Source: Planctomycetota bacterium | GTDB taxonomy: Bacteria; Planctomycetota; UBA1135; UBA2386 | Reading direction: 5' to 3' | DNA length: 35,795 bases | NCBI GenBank assembly: GCA_016873195.1 | Contig: VGXW01000011.1 | Coordinates: forward strand, 1-35,795 | Shown: piece after piece, positions 25,339 through 32,469 of the stretch | How the letters are laid out: each line of letters starts with the position of its first letter | Position numbering within the stretch: the stretch's first letter is position 1 | Made by a program: the position numbers and the translations under genes | The notes under the pieces: model-generated | The model's database searches: none | Seen by the model: the letters and a program-made list of their open reading frames with translations, nothing else | What the model was told of the DNA's origin: nothing

Positions 25339-26316
25339 CTACCGCCGCGGAAACCGCACCAACACGCGCTGCCCCGAGTACACCGCCCCCGTCGCGCGCA
25401 GTTCGCAGATCGCCTGCAGCGTGCGCGTGTCGACCCGCGCCGCGCCGTCCGGATCGAACAAACGCTTGGGACCGAACGACGGCAGGACCGTCTTCACCGT
25501 GACCTCGCCGAGCCGCTCCGACGTGCCGAACACCGTGAACGTGCCGACCAGGCCCTCTGCGACCGCGCCCGCCTCGGTCTCGCCGACCTCGATGCGCACG
25601 CGCAGCCGGCTCGTGTCGGCCAGACGCAGGAGCGGCGTCGGCCAGCTTCCGCCGACGTAGTCGCCGACCCGCCGATACAGGTGCAGCACCGTGCCCGCGG
25701 TCTCGGCCCGCACGAAGCGCAGCTCGAGGTTCGTGCGCGCGACCTCCAACTCCGCCTTGGCGACGGCGACCTCCTCGGGCAGCGGCCCGCGGCGCAGCGC
25801 GGCCGCCTCGGCCCCGAGCCCGGCGATGCGCGCGGTCAGCGCGTCGACGCGGCCCTGCTTCATCTCGACGTCGCCTTCCGACAGAGACGTGCTCTCGCGC
25901 AGTTCCTTGGCCCGCGCGAGGTCGCTCTTCGCGAACACCAGCTCCGCCTCCAGCGCCTTCTGCTGGTGTTCGACCGCGGCGATCTCCTCCTTGCCGTTGC
26001 CGGCCTCGACCCGCAGAAGGCGCGCTTCGGCGAGCAGCACGGCGGCCTCCTGCTGCCGCACGTCGAGCGTCGCCAGCAGGGCCCCCTTCCCGATCCGTTC
26101 GCCTTCCTGCACGTGGATCGCCGTGATCGTGCCGGGCAGCTGGGCGCTGACCTCGACCTCGCCGTCCTCGGGCTCGATGCGGCCGGTGCAGACGAGATCG
26201 CCGGCACCGGGCTCGGCAGGGGCGGGTGTGGCCGGCCCGCCGCACGCGGCGAACAGGGCGAACGGAGCGACCAGCGCGAGCAGCGCGAACGGAGCAAAAC
26301 GAGCGGGACTAGGCAT
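25339..26316 (-). CDS. HlyD/DevB-like membrane-fusion lipoprotein of an ABC exporter
   Basis: Periplasmic adaptor, 325 aa. A lipobox LFAACG places the lipidated Cys at 25. The biotinyl-lipoyl half motif (VEVSAQLPGTITAIHVQEGERIGKG) precedes a long helical hairpin (about 90-190, EAELVFAKSDLARAKELRES) and a beta-barrel (RLRVRIEVGE…). This is the usual order for DevB/MacA-type adaptors. Its ATG overlaps the ATPase stop by 8 bp. It would link the inner-membrane ABC pair to an outer-membrane channel, which is not encoded here. Confidence 0.88.
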   Translation of the reverse strand: MPSPARFAPFALLALVAPFALFAACGGPATPAPAEPGAGDLVCTGRIEPEDGEVEVSAQLPGTITAIHVQEGERIGKGALLATLDVRQQEAAVLLAEARLLRVEAGNGKEEIAAVEHQQKALEAELVFAKSDLARAKELRESTSLSEGDVEMKQGRVDALTARIAGLGAEAAALRRGPLPEEVAVAKAELEVARTNLELRFVRAETAGTVLHLYRRVGDYVGGSWPTPLLRLADTSRLRVRIEVGETEAGAVAEGLVGTFTVFGTSERLGEVTVKTVLPSFGPKRLFDPDGAARVDTRTLQAICELRATGAVYSGQRVLVRFPRR

Positions 26317-26989
26317 CGATCTTCCCCTGGCTCAAGCGGCAGAGGCGGTTGGCGATCGGGTGCAGGCGCACGTCGTGCGTGGCGACGAGCACGGCGACCT
26401 GCCAGCTGCGCGCGATCTCGGCGAGCAGCGCGGTGATCGCTTCGGTGGCGTGGCTGTCGAGCTGCGAGGTCGGCTCGTCCGCGAGCAGCAGGTCGGGCCG
26501 GCCGACCAGGGCGCGGGCGAACGCGGTGCGCTGCTTCTCGCCGCCCGAGATGTCGCGCGGGAGTTTGCGGGCCTTGCTGGCGATGCCGAGGCGGTCGAGC
26601 ACTTCGGCGACGCGCGCCCGGTCGACGGGCTGCCGCTTGAGACGCAGGCCGAGTGCCACGTTGTCCTCGACGGTCAGCGCGTCGAGCAGGTGGAAGTGCT
26701 GGAAGACGAAACCGAGGTGCCGCTGGCGCGCGGCGGTGCGGTCGGCCTCGGACGCGCTGCTGATGTCGGTGTCGCACAGGCGCACGGTGCCGGCATCGGC
26801 GTGCAGCAGCCCGCCCGCGATCTGCAGCAGCGTCGTCTTGCCCGAGCCCGAGGGGCCCTGCAGCACGACGATCTCGCTCTGCTGCACCGTCAGGTCGAGC
26901 CCGTCGAGCACGCGCAGCGTGCCGGACGGCTCGGCGAAGCTTTTCTCGATGCCGCACAGGTGCAGCGGCGGGGCCGGGACGGCATTCAC
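26309..26989 (-). CDS. ABC transporter ATP-binding protein (DevA/LolD/MacB-like)
   Basis: A 226-aa nucleotide-binding subunit: Walker A GPSGSGKT (45-52), Q-loop Gln 97 (FVFQHFH), signature DISGGEKQR (147-154), Walker B LLLADEP (167-173) and switch His 205 (ATHD). The sequence is of the DevA/LolD/MacB-N class serving FtsX-fold permeases. GTG 26989 overlaps the permease TGA (GTGA), so translation is coupled; the next gene (adaptor) overlaps by 8 bp. Confidence 0.92.
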   Translation of the reverse strand: MNAVPAPPLHLCGIEKSFAEPSGTLRVLDGLDLTVQQSEIVVLQGPSGSGKTTLLQIAGGLLHADAGTVRLCDTDISSASEADRTAARQRHLGFVFQHFHLLDALTVEDNVALGLRLKRQPVDRARVAEVLDRLGIASKARKLPRDISGGEKQRTAFARALVGRPDLLLADEPTSQLDSHATEAITALLAEIARSWQVAVLVATHDVRLHPIANRLCRLSQGKIDA

Positions 26990-28122
26990 GTGCGGAATGC
27001 CTCCGCCGGCGCCGTGCGCGCGACCTTGACCAGCGACGGCACGCACGCGAACGCGCACGCCAGCGCCATCAGGCCGATGCCGCCCGCCACCACGGGCGGC
27101 GGCAGCACGACCGAGATCGGCGTGTCGGCGAAGGCGAGCACCGCGGCGTAGAGGCCCGCGCCCGCGAGCGCGGTCGCCGAGGCAAACACCACGGCGAGCT
27201 GCACCCACAAGAGCACGCCTACGTCCGCCGTCGACGCGCCGAGCGCCTTCATCGCCGCGAACACCGACAGCTTCTGCGAGGTCAGCAGGAAGAAGGTCAG
27301 GAACACCGTCATGAAGCCGACCACGCTCGACAAGGTCATCGACAGGAACAGCATCGGCTCGATGCCGGTGCGGTCGGCCCAGTAGTCCTGCGTGAGGTCG
27401 TGGAAGGCCGCCGCCTCGTGCACCTGCAGCTCGGGCAGGCGTTCGCGCAGCGCCGCGGCGACCGCGGCCGGGTCGGCGCCCGGCGCGCACTTCACCGCGA
27501 GGTAGTGGATCGCGTTCGCCGGCAGGCGCAGGTGGCGGCGCGCGTTGTCGACGTCGGTGACGACGAGGTAGGCCGCATTGAACAGGTGCCGGTTCTTCAG
27601 CCAGCCGACCGGCCGCGCGCTGCGGCCGCCGACCTCGGCGCCGAACTCATCGAGCCGCGCGACGCCGAGGCTCCTCGTGTCCTTCCAGTCGATCAGCACG
27701 CCGCCGTCGGCGCGCATGCGGGAGGACAGGTCCGGCACGTCGTCGCCGAACGCCGCGCGCACGCCGGCATCGGGGTCGAAGCCGAGCACCTGCACGCTCT
27801 CCATGCCGCCCGCGCCGGGGATGCGCCAGCGCGTGAACGCGGCGACGACGCGCGTCGTGGCGCGCACGCCCGGCGTCGACAGCGCCGTCGTCCACGCGAG
27901 GTCGTCGAACGGCGCGGCGAAGTCGAAGGTGAGCAGCGGGCGCGACGAGACCCAGAGGTCGGCGTCGAACGAGTCGGGCACGATCGTGATGTCGCGGCGG
28001 AAGCCGAAGTAGAAGCCCGACAGCAGGAGCATCAGGAACAGCGAGATCGCCGTGCCGAGCACCGCGCCGGCGTACTTCGGGCGCTCGTGCGCCAGGATCG
28101 CGAGTCCGGTGCGGATCAGCAT
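26986..28122 (-). CDS. FtsX-fold ABC permease (DevC-like)
   Basis: A 378-aa inner-membrane subunit: TM1 near the N-terminus (about 19-40, AVLGTAISLFLMLLLSGF), a large extracytoplasmic domain (about 45-260) and three C-terminal TM helices (about 265-375) with the FtsX-like segment AAMKALGASTADVGVLL. This is the DevC/MacB-type layout. It is the first gene of permease-ATPase-adaptor, whose order and overlaps fit a DevBCA-like tripartite exporter of a lipid or glycolipid, by analogy with cyanobacterial DevBCA. Start ATG 28122; no leaderless hexamer or clear ribosome binding site was seen. Confidence 0.9.
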   Translation of the reverse strand: MLIRTGLAILAHERPKYAGAVLGTAISLFLMLLLSGFYFGFRRDITIVPDSFDADLWVSSRPLLTFDFAAPFDDLAWTTALSTPGVRATTRVVAAFTRWRIPGAGGMESVQVLGFDPDAGVRAAFGDDVPDLSSRMRADGGVLIDWKDTRSLGVARLDEFGAEVGGRSARPVGWLKNRHLFNAAYLVVTDVDNARRHLRLPANAIHYLAVKCAPGADPAAVAAALRERLPELQVHEAAAFHDLTQDYWADRTGIEPMLFLSMTLSSVVGFMTVFLTFFLLTSQKLSVFAAMKALGASTADVGVLLWVQLAVVFASATALAGAGLYAAVLAFADTPISVVLPPPVVAGGIGLMALACAFACVPSLVKVARTAPAEAFRT

Positions 28123-28185
28123 CGTGCGGGGAGGGAGCCGCGGAAGCGTGCAGGCTCACGGCGGCGCGGTCTACGGGGCAATCGG

Positions 28186-28199
28186 CCCGCCGGCGCGGG
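28186..28199 (-). terminator. Hairpin after the DUF2892 gene
   Basis: CCCGC-CGGC-GCGGG, a 5-bp stem abutting the DUF2892 stop codon (28200-28202). It would separate that gene from the exporter operon 77 bp away. Weak evidence. Confidence 0.3.
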
Positions 28200-28415
28200 T
28201 CAAGCGCCGGCGCGCTTCATGCCCGTCTGCTGCAGGATCCAGATCATCGGGCACCAGTCGGTGAACGCCGACTGCAGCAGGTTGAGGCCGACGAAGGCCG
28301 TGAACCAGAGCCAGTTCACGTGCCCGAGGTCGATGCCGTTCACGGAGTGGGCCAGGACGAGCGAGAGCAGCACCACGGTGCCTGCGATGCCGCGGAGTGC
28401 GCGTTCGATGCACAT
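28200..28415 (-). CDS. DUF2892 (YgaP-like transmembrane) small protein
   Basis: A 71-aa membrane protein. It has two helices, about 8-23 (LRGIAGTVVLLSLVLA) and 32-46 (WLWFTAFVGLNLLQS), followed by FTDWCPMIWILQQTGM. The LQSAFTDWCP ending is the recognisable signature of the DUF2892 family, found fused to rhodanese in YgaP or alone. ATG 28415 is chosen because the family starts right at this helix; the in-frame upstream extension is Arg/Pro-rich and unlikely. A rhodanese neighbour is absent. Confidence 0.85.
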   Translation of the reverse strand: MCIERALRGIAGTVVLLSLVLAHSVNGIDLGHVNWLWFTAFVGLNLLQSAFTDWCPMIWILQQTGMKRAGA

Positions 28416-28499
28416 GCCCGGTAGGTGACCGCGGCGGCGGACGCCGGGGAAGGGGCGCACGCGGGGTGGCGGGCGCATGCGGGCACCTTGGTACGCCGA

Positions 28500-28505
28500 T
28501 AGACT
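28500..28505 (+). promoter_or_regulatory. -10 element (TAGACT) of the MNT gene, leaderless
   Basis: TAGACT, 7 nt before ATG 28513. Confidence 0.55.
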
Positions 28506-28512
28506 TGGGTGC

Positions 28513-28803
28513 ATGCGCGCCGCGGACGTCCGTGAGAAGTTGTCTCGTCGTCTGGACGAGTTGCAAGACCTCGGCGTGGGATCGCTCTACGTGTTCGGTT
28601 CGGTCGCACGCGGTGAGGCGCGGCCGGACAGCGACATCGACTTCCTTGTGGAGTTCGCGCGGCCGACGGGCTTGCTCGGCCTCACGCGCCTGCGGTTGTG
28701 GCTCGAGCAGGTCTTCCAGCGGCCCGTCGACCTCGGCACGAAGGACGGTCTGCGCCCCAGCATCCGGCAGCACGCACTCGCGGAGGCGGTCCGTGTCGCA
28801 TAG
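28513..28803 (+). CDS. MNT-family minimal nucleotidyltransferase (orphan antitoxin)
   Basis: A 96-aa MNT protein with GS (29-30), RGEARPDSDIDF (Asp 41, Asp 43) and a third acidic position at Asp 73 (VDLGTK), the complete nucleotidyltransferase core. In HEPN/MNT toxin-antitoxin pairs MNT proteins adenylylate and silence the HEPN RNase. Here the HEPN gene follows for only nine codons (28793-28822) and then stops, so this copy is an orphan. Start ATG 28513 is supported by TAGACT 7 nt upstream. Confidence 0.88.
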   Translation: MRAADVREKLSRRLDELQDLGVGSLYVFGSVARGEARPDSDIDFLVEFARPTGLLGLTRLRLWLEQVFQRPVDLGTKDGLRPSIRQHALAEAVRVA

Positions 28804-28822
28804 GGACTGGCGCCTGCGGTAG
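28793..28822 (+). pseudogene. Remnant of a HEPN (DUF86) toxin gene
   Basis: A GTG at 28793, overlapping the MNT 3' end, starts MSHRDWRLR and then meets TAG at 28820. MS-RDWRLRLxDI is the typical N-terminus of DUF86 HEPN proteins that follow MNT genes. Nothing HEPN-like remains after the stop; the cca leader follows at once. Too short for certainty, but the position and sequence agree. Confidence 0.6.
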
Positions 28823-28845
28823 CTTGTGGGCCCGTCCCCCACGCG

Positions 28846-30207
28846 ATGCCTTCCCTGCTCGACCAGATCCCCGACGACGTGCGCTTCCTGCTGCGGCGCC
28901 TGCGCGAGCAGGGCAAGCGCGGCTGGATCGTCGGCGGCTGCGTGCGCGACCTGCTGCGCGATCAGGTGCCGAAGGACTGGGACGTCGCCACCGACGCGCG
29001 CCCTGGCGAGATGAAGGGCATGTTCGCGCGCGTCGTCGAGACCGGCATCCGCCACGGCACGGTCACCGTGCTCGTCGACGGCCGCCCCTACGAGGTCACC
29101 ACGCTGCGCGGCGAAGGCGCCTACAGCGACGGCCGGCGGCCCGACGAGGTGCACTTCGTCGACGACATCCGGCAGGACCTCGCGCGGCGCGACTTCACCT
29201 GCAACGCGATCGCGATCGACAGCGACGGGAACCTGATCGACCCGTTCGGCGGCCGGCAGGACCTCGCCGCGGGCATCGTGCGCGCGGTCGGCGAGCCGAT
29301 CGAGCGGTTCGCCGAGGACGGCCTGCGCGTGCTGCGCGCGGCGCGCTTCGCGGCGGTGCTCGGCGCGCGCATCGACCCGGCGACCGAACAGGCGATGGGC
29401 GACGCGCGGGCGCACGCGACGTTCCGCAAGGTCAGCGCCGAACGGATCCGCGAGGAGTGGTGGAAGAGCATGCGGGCCCGAAGGCCCAGCGTCGCCTTCG
29501 AGGCGATGCTGCGCACGGGCATCCTCGCGCTGATCGCGCCGGAGCTGGTGGAGTCGGTCGGCTGCGCGCAGAACCGCTTCCACGCCTACGACGTCTGGGG
29601 CCACGCGATGGCGTGCCTGGACGCGTGCGAGCCGGAGCCGCTGCTGCGCCTCGCCGCGCTGCTGCACGACGTCGGCAAGCCGCGCACGCGCGAGCTGTCG
29701 GCGAAGACCGGCGACTACACGTTCTACGACCACGAGGCGGTCGGCGCGCAGATGGCGGATCCGCTGCTGGAACGGCTGCGCTTCGGCAACGACGAACGCG
29801 CGCGCATCGTCGCGCTCGTGCGCCACCACCTGATCTGCTACGCGAGCGACTGGACGGACAGCGCGGTGCGGCGCTGGCTGCGCCGCGTGGGCCCCGAGCA
29901 GCTGCCGGATCTGCTGCGGCTCGCGCGAGCGGATGCGCGCGGCAAGGGACTGCCGCCCGACGAGGACCTCGCGCGGTTGGACGAACTCGAAGCCCGCGCG
30001 GGCCGGCTGGTCGCGGCCGGGGCGGCGCTGTCGGTGCGCGACCTCGCGATCGGCGGCCGCGAACTGATCGACGAACTCGGCATGCAGCCGGGTCCGGCGA
30101 TGGGGCGCGTGCTGGCGCAGCTGCTCGAGCAGGTGCTCGACGACCCGGGGCGCAACGAACGCGCGGTGCTGCTCGCGGCGGCGCGGGCGATCGTGGCGGG
30201 GCGGTAG
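28846..30207 (+). CDS. cca: CCA tRNA nucleotidyltransferase / poly(A) polymerase family with HD domain
   Basis: Adds or repairs the 3' CCA end of tRNA (or RNA tails, in the poly(A) polymerase branch of the same family). The 453-aa class II nucleotidyltransferase has GGCVRDLL (30-37), catalytic DWDVAT (Asp 44, Asp 46), RRDFTCNAIA and the GLRVLRAARF helix, then an HD domain with LLHDVGKPR (near 270) and HHLICY. The end (LGMQPGPAMGRVLAQLLEQVL) is the C-terminal signature of bacterial CCA-adding enzymes. A TAGCTT hexamer at 28820-28825 could be its -10 element; it includes the TAG that ends the HEPN remnant. CCA versus A-adding activity cannot be told by eye. The symbol is by family. Confidence 0.93.
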   Translation: MPSLLDQIPDDVRFLLRRLREQGKRGWIVGGCVRDLLRDQVPKDWDVATDARPGEMKGMFARVVETGIRHGTVTVLVDGRPYEVTTLRGEGAYSDGRRPDEVHFVDDIRQDLARRDFTCNAIAIDSDGNLIDPFGGRQDLAAGIVRAVGEPIERFAEDGLRVLRAARFAAVLGARIDPATEQAMGDARAHATFRKVSAERIREEWWKSMRARRPSVAFEAMLRTGILALIAPELVESVGCAQNRFHAYDVWGHAMACLDACEPEPLLRLAALLHDVGKPRTRELSAKTGDYTFYDHEAVGAQMADPLLERLRFGNDERARIVALVRHHLICYASDWTDSAVRRWLRRVGPEQLPDLLRLARADARGKGLPPDEDLARLDELEARAGRLVAAGAALSVRDLAIGGRELIDELGMQPGPAMGRVLAQLLEQVLDDPGRNERAVLLAAARAIVAGR

Positions 30208-30261
30208 GTGGCCCGGCGGAGGGGACTTGCCTTGGTCCGGGATCCGGTCGACGCTGTCGAC

Positions 30262-30498
30262 GTGGACACGTTCGACATGCACGAGGTCAAGACCCAGCTC
30301 GCCCGGATCCTCGAGAAGGTGCAGGCCGGAGCAGAGGTGACCATCGCGAAGGCCGGCGAACCGATCGCCAGGATCGTGCCGATCCGTCCGGCGCGGCTGC
30401 GGACCCCGGACACGAAGAAGGGGCTACTGTGGGTGGCGGAGGACTTCGATGCGCCGCTGCCGCACGGACTGTTCGACGCGTTCGCGGATCGCCGATGA
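30262..30498 (+). CDS. Phd/YefM-family antitoxin, no toxin partner
   Basis: A 78-aa Phd/YefM-type antitoxin: FDMHEVKTQLARILEKVQAG, then EVTIAKAGEPIARIVPI (DNA-binding fold) and a tail EDFDAPLPHGLFDAF that would block a Doc or PIN toxin. GTG 30262 gives the usual Phd start; a GTG at 30208, abutting the cca stop, is also in frame and would add 18 residues unlike the family. No PIN, RelE or Doc frame follows in 30499-30610, so the toxin has been lost or lies elsewhere. Being in line with cca, it is probably cotranscribed. Confidence 0.85.
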   Translation: MDTFDMHEVKTQLARILEKVQAGAEVTIAKAGEPIARIVPIRPARLRTPDTKKGLLWVAEDFDAPLPHGLFDAFADRR

Positions 30499-30586
30499 TG
30501 ATCCGGATCGAGCCGCACGGGCCGAGTCGTTGCGCCGCGTCGCTGCCTCCGGCATCGAGTGCCTGCCGGCGTGAACGGCAGCACCT

Positions 30587-30601
30587 CGGCGGCTCCCGCC
30601 G
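30587..30601 (-). terminator. Hairpin after the SHOCT-containing secreted protein
   Basis: CGGCGG-CTC-CCGCCG, a 6-bp stem 9 nt beyond the stop at 30611. No T-tract follows. The stretch 30499-30610 otherwise holds no gene. Confidence 0.35.
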
Positions 30602-30610
30602 CCGCGCGCG

Positions 30611-32266
30611 TCACTGCCGCTGCCAGACCTGGCCGGTGTTGCCCGTGATCAGACGCAGCTCGGTGCCGCGTTCGGTCCTGCGCAGCTCGTACCGGTAGTC
30701 CTCCCAGGTCTTGTCGCTCCAGATCATGAACAGGCCGCCGTCGGCCGCGTTCCACGTGCCCTGGCTCTGCTTCTCGCTCTTGTCCTCGATCGCCACGCCC
30801 GCGCCCATCGCGATCATGTGGTGGCGGTCGATCCGCTTCCAGCTGCCGTCGGCGGCGAAGGTCAGCGTGCTCGACGTGTCCGAAACCAGACGCGCGCGCG
30901 ACCACGAGGTCTCGTACGGCGAGTCGTTGCGCAGCGAGGTCGTGGCGAGCAGCGACCACGTGCCGACCAGCGCCGGATCCTTCTTGCCCTCGCCGAAACC
31001 GAACGACGCGAAGATCTGCCGCAGCGTCGCTTCGCGCTTGTCGAGGTCCTTCGGGAAGCCGATCGCGAGCAGGGCGATGCCGTAGTTCTTGATGATGCAC
31101 GCGTAGCCGCGCGCGACGACCTCGGGCTGGCCCTCCATCTGGCCGCGCCACTCGTAGCGCGCTCCCTTGCCGCGCGCCATGGCCACCGCGGTCGGCGCGC
31201 CCTGCCGCCGCAGCACCGGTGCGATGCTCTGCAGTTGCTGGTCGAGGTACTGCCCGACGCGCGGGTCGTCGGGGGACTTCAGGTCCTCGTCCTCGATGGC
31301 GTCGCCGATCAGCAGGTAGATCTCGTGCGGCGCCTCGGCGGTGCCGCTCGGATCCGGCGGCATCAACTGCAGACACTCCTCTTGCGGCAACACCTTCCAG
31401 CCCTGCGGATGCCAGAGCTGGAAGCCGATCGGGTGCTGGTAGAGCGCGCCCTTCGCGGCGGGCCGTTCGGGCGGCGGTGCCGGCGCGTCCTGTGGCGCCG
31501 CGGCCGGGGCATCGGGTGCGGCCGGCTTCCTGGCGTCGAGCAGATCGGCGCGCTTCCTCGCGTACTCGGCCTCGGTGATCACGCCGGCCGCGCGCGCGGC
31601 CTCGAGGGCCTGCAGCTTCTTCGGCAGTTCGGGGTCGGGTGTGGTCTTCGCGCTGCGCTTGCTCTCGAGCGCCTTCTTCTTGGTCGCATACTCCTGTTCG
31701 TCGACGACCCCCGCGGCGCGCGCGGCCTCGAGGGCCGCGAGCTGGCGGTCGACGTCGCCGGCCGGTGGTCTCTGCTGCTCACCGCCGAGCCGGAGGCTCT
31801 GCACCGCCGCACGCACGTGATCGCGATGCTGCGCGAACAAGTGGGCCGGCGCGGTGGCCGTCAGGGTCAACAGGGTCTCGGGCAACAGCACGAAGGTCGA
31901 CTCGAGTCGCAGCTCGTTCAGGCCGGCGCTCAGGTCGAAGCTGCTGCGGCGCGCCGCGGTTTCGCCGATCTGCAGATCCTCGTCGCCAGCGGGCTTGACG
32001 GTGAGACCCTGGCGCTTGCGCAGCAGTTCGCCGAACGCGGCGCTGGCCGCGGCCAGCGTGGTCGGCTCGGCCAGAGCGGTCGGCGCGACGCCGAGCGAGA
32101 CGCGGCCGCCCGGATCGCGGAACACGACGTTGCCGTCGGGGCTCGCCTGCGTGCTCCAACCGGCGGGCGGCTGCAGCGAGAACCTGCCCAGCGGATCCGC
32201 GTAGCGACCGTCCTGGGCGGCGAGGCAGGCAGCGAAGAGCGCGACGGAACTGGCCCAGCGCAACAT
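30611..32266 (-). CDS. Secreted protein with two SHOCT-like motifs, function unknown
   Basis: A 551-aa exported protein. The signal peptide (MLRWASSVALFAACLA) is followed by a PsbP/DcrB-like stretch (YADPLGRFSLQPPAGW, about 22-160). The middle (about 174-250) carries two copies of LE/QALEAARAAGV…EYA(T/R)K(K/R), which match the SHOCT domain. After a Pro/Ala linker (about 250-275) the C-terminal half repeats the same kind of beta-fold (IGFQLWHPQGWKVL…) and ends in a lipocalin-like region (LVGTWSLLATT…TLTFAADGSW). AGGAG lies 5 nt before the ATG. The two SHOCT motifs inside a secreted protein are unusual, as SHOCT normally ends membrane proteins. No neighbour explains its role. Confidence 0.75.
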   Translation of the reverse strand: MLRWASSVALFAACLAAQDGRYADPLGRFSLQPPAGWSTQASPDGNVVFRDPGGRVSLGVAPTALAEPTTLAAASAAFGELLRKRQGLTVKPAGDEDLQIGETAARRSSFDLSAGLNELRLESTFVLLPETLLTLTATAPAHLFAQHRDHVRAAVQSLRLGGEQQRPPAGDVDRQLAALEAARAAGVVDEQEYATKKKALESKRSAKTTPDPELPKKLQALEAARAAGVITEAEYARKRADLLDARKPAAPDAPAAAPQDAPAPPPERPAAKGALYQHPIGFQLWHPQGWKVLPQEECLQLMPPDPSGTAEAPHEIYLLIGDAIEDEDLKSPDDPRVGQYLDQQLQSIAPVLRRQGAPTAVAMARGKGARYEWRGQMEGQPEVVARGYACIIKNYGIALLAIGFPKDLDKREATLRQIFASFGFGEGKKDPALVGTWSLLATTSLRNDSPYETSWSRARLVSDTSSTLTFAADGSWKRIDRHHMIAMGAGVAIEDKSEKQSQGTWNAADGGLFMIWSDKTWEDYRYELRRTERGTELRLITGNTGQVWQRQ

Positions 32267-32271
32267 GGCGG

Positions 32272-32276
32272 CTCCT
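32272..32276 (-). promoter_or_regulatory. Ribosome binding site of the SHOCT protein
   Basis: AGGAG with a 5-nt spacer before ATG 32266, identical in sequence and spacing to that of the trypsin-like protease. It fixes the start against the longer in-frame ORF. Confidence 0.65.
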
Positions 32277-32469
32277 GGAACGAGGACGATGGGTGCCGGC
32301 GCCTGTGGACCGCGCTCGCGATGCCGGGCAGGCACCGATGGAAGGCGTGCAGAGTAGCTGTTGCGGAGACAGAGGCCCATGCCCGGCGCGGATCTGCAGG
32401 CGCGCTGCCGCAGTCTGCCGTTGGCGCCTCGGCGGTGTGACGATCACCGGAACCGACGGCCGCCGCGCC

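Noticed and set aside
30499-30610. Possible toxin after the Phd antitoxin (a frame reading SLRRVAASGIECLPA)
   Set aside because: Too short, no start codon in that frame and no PIN, Doc or RelE motif.
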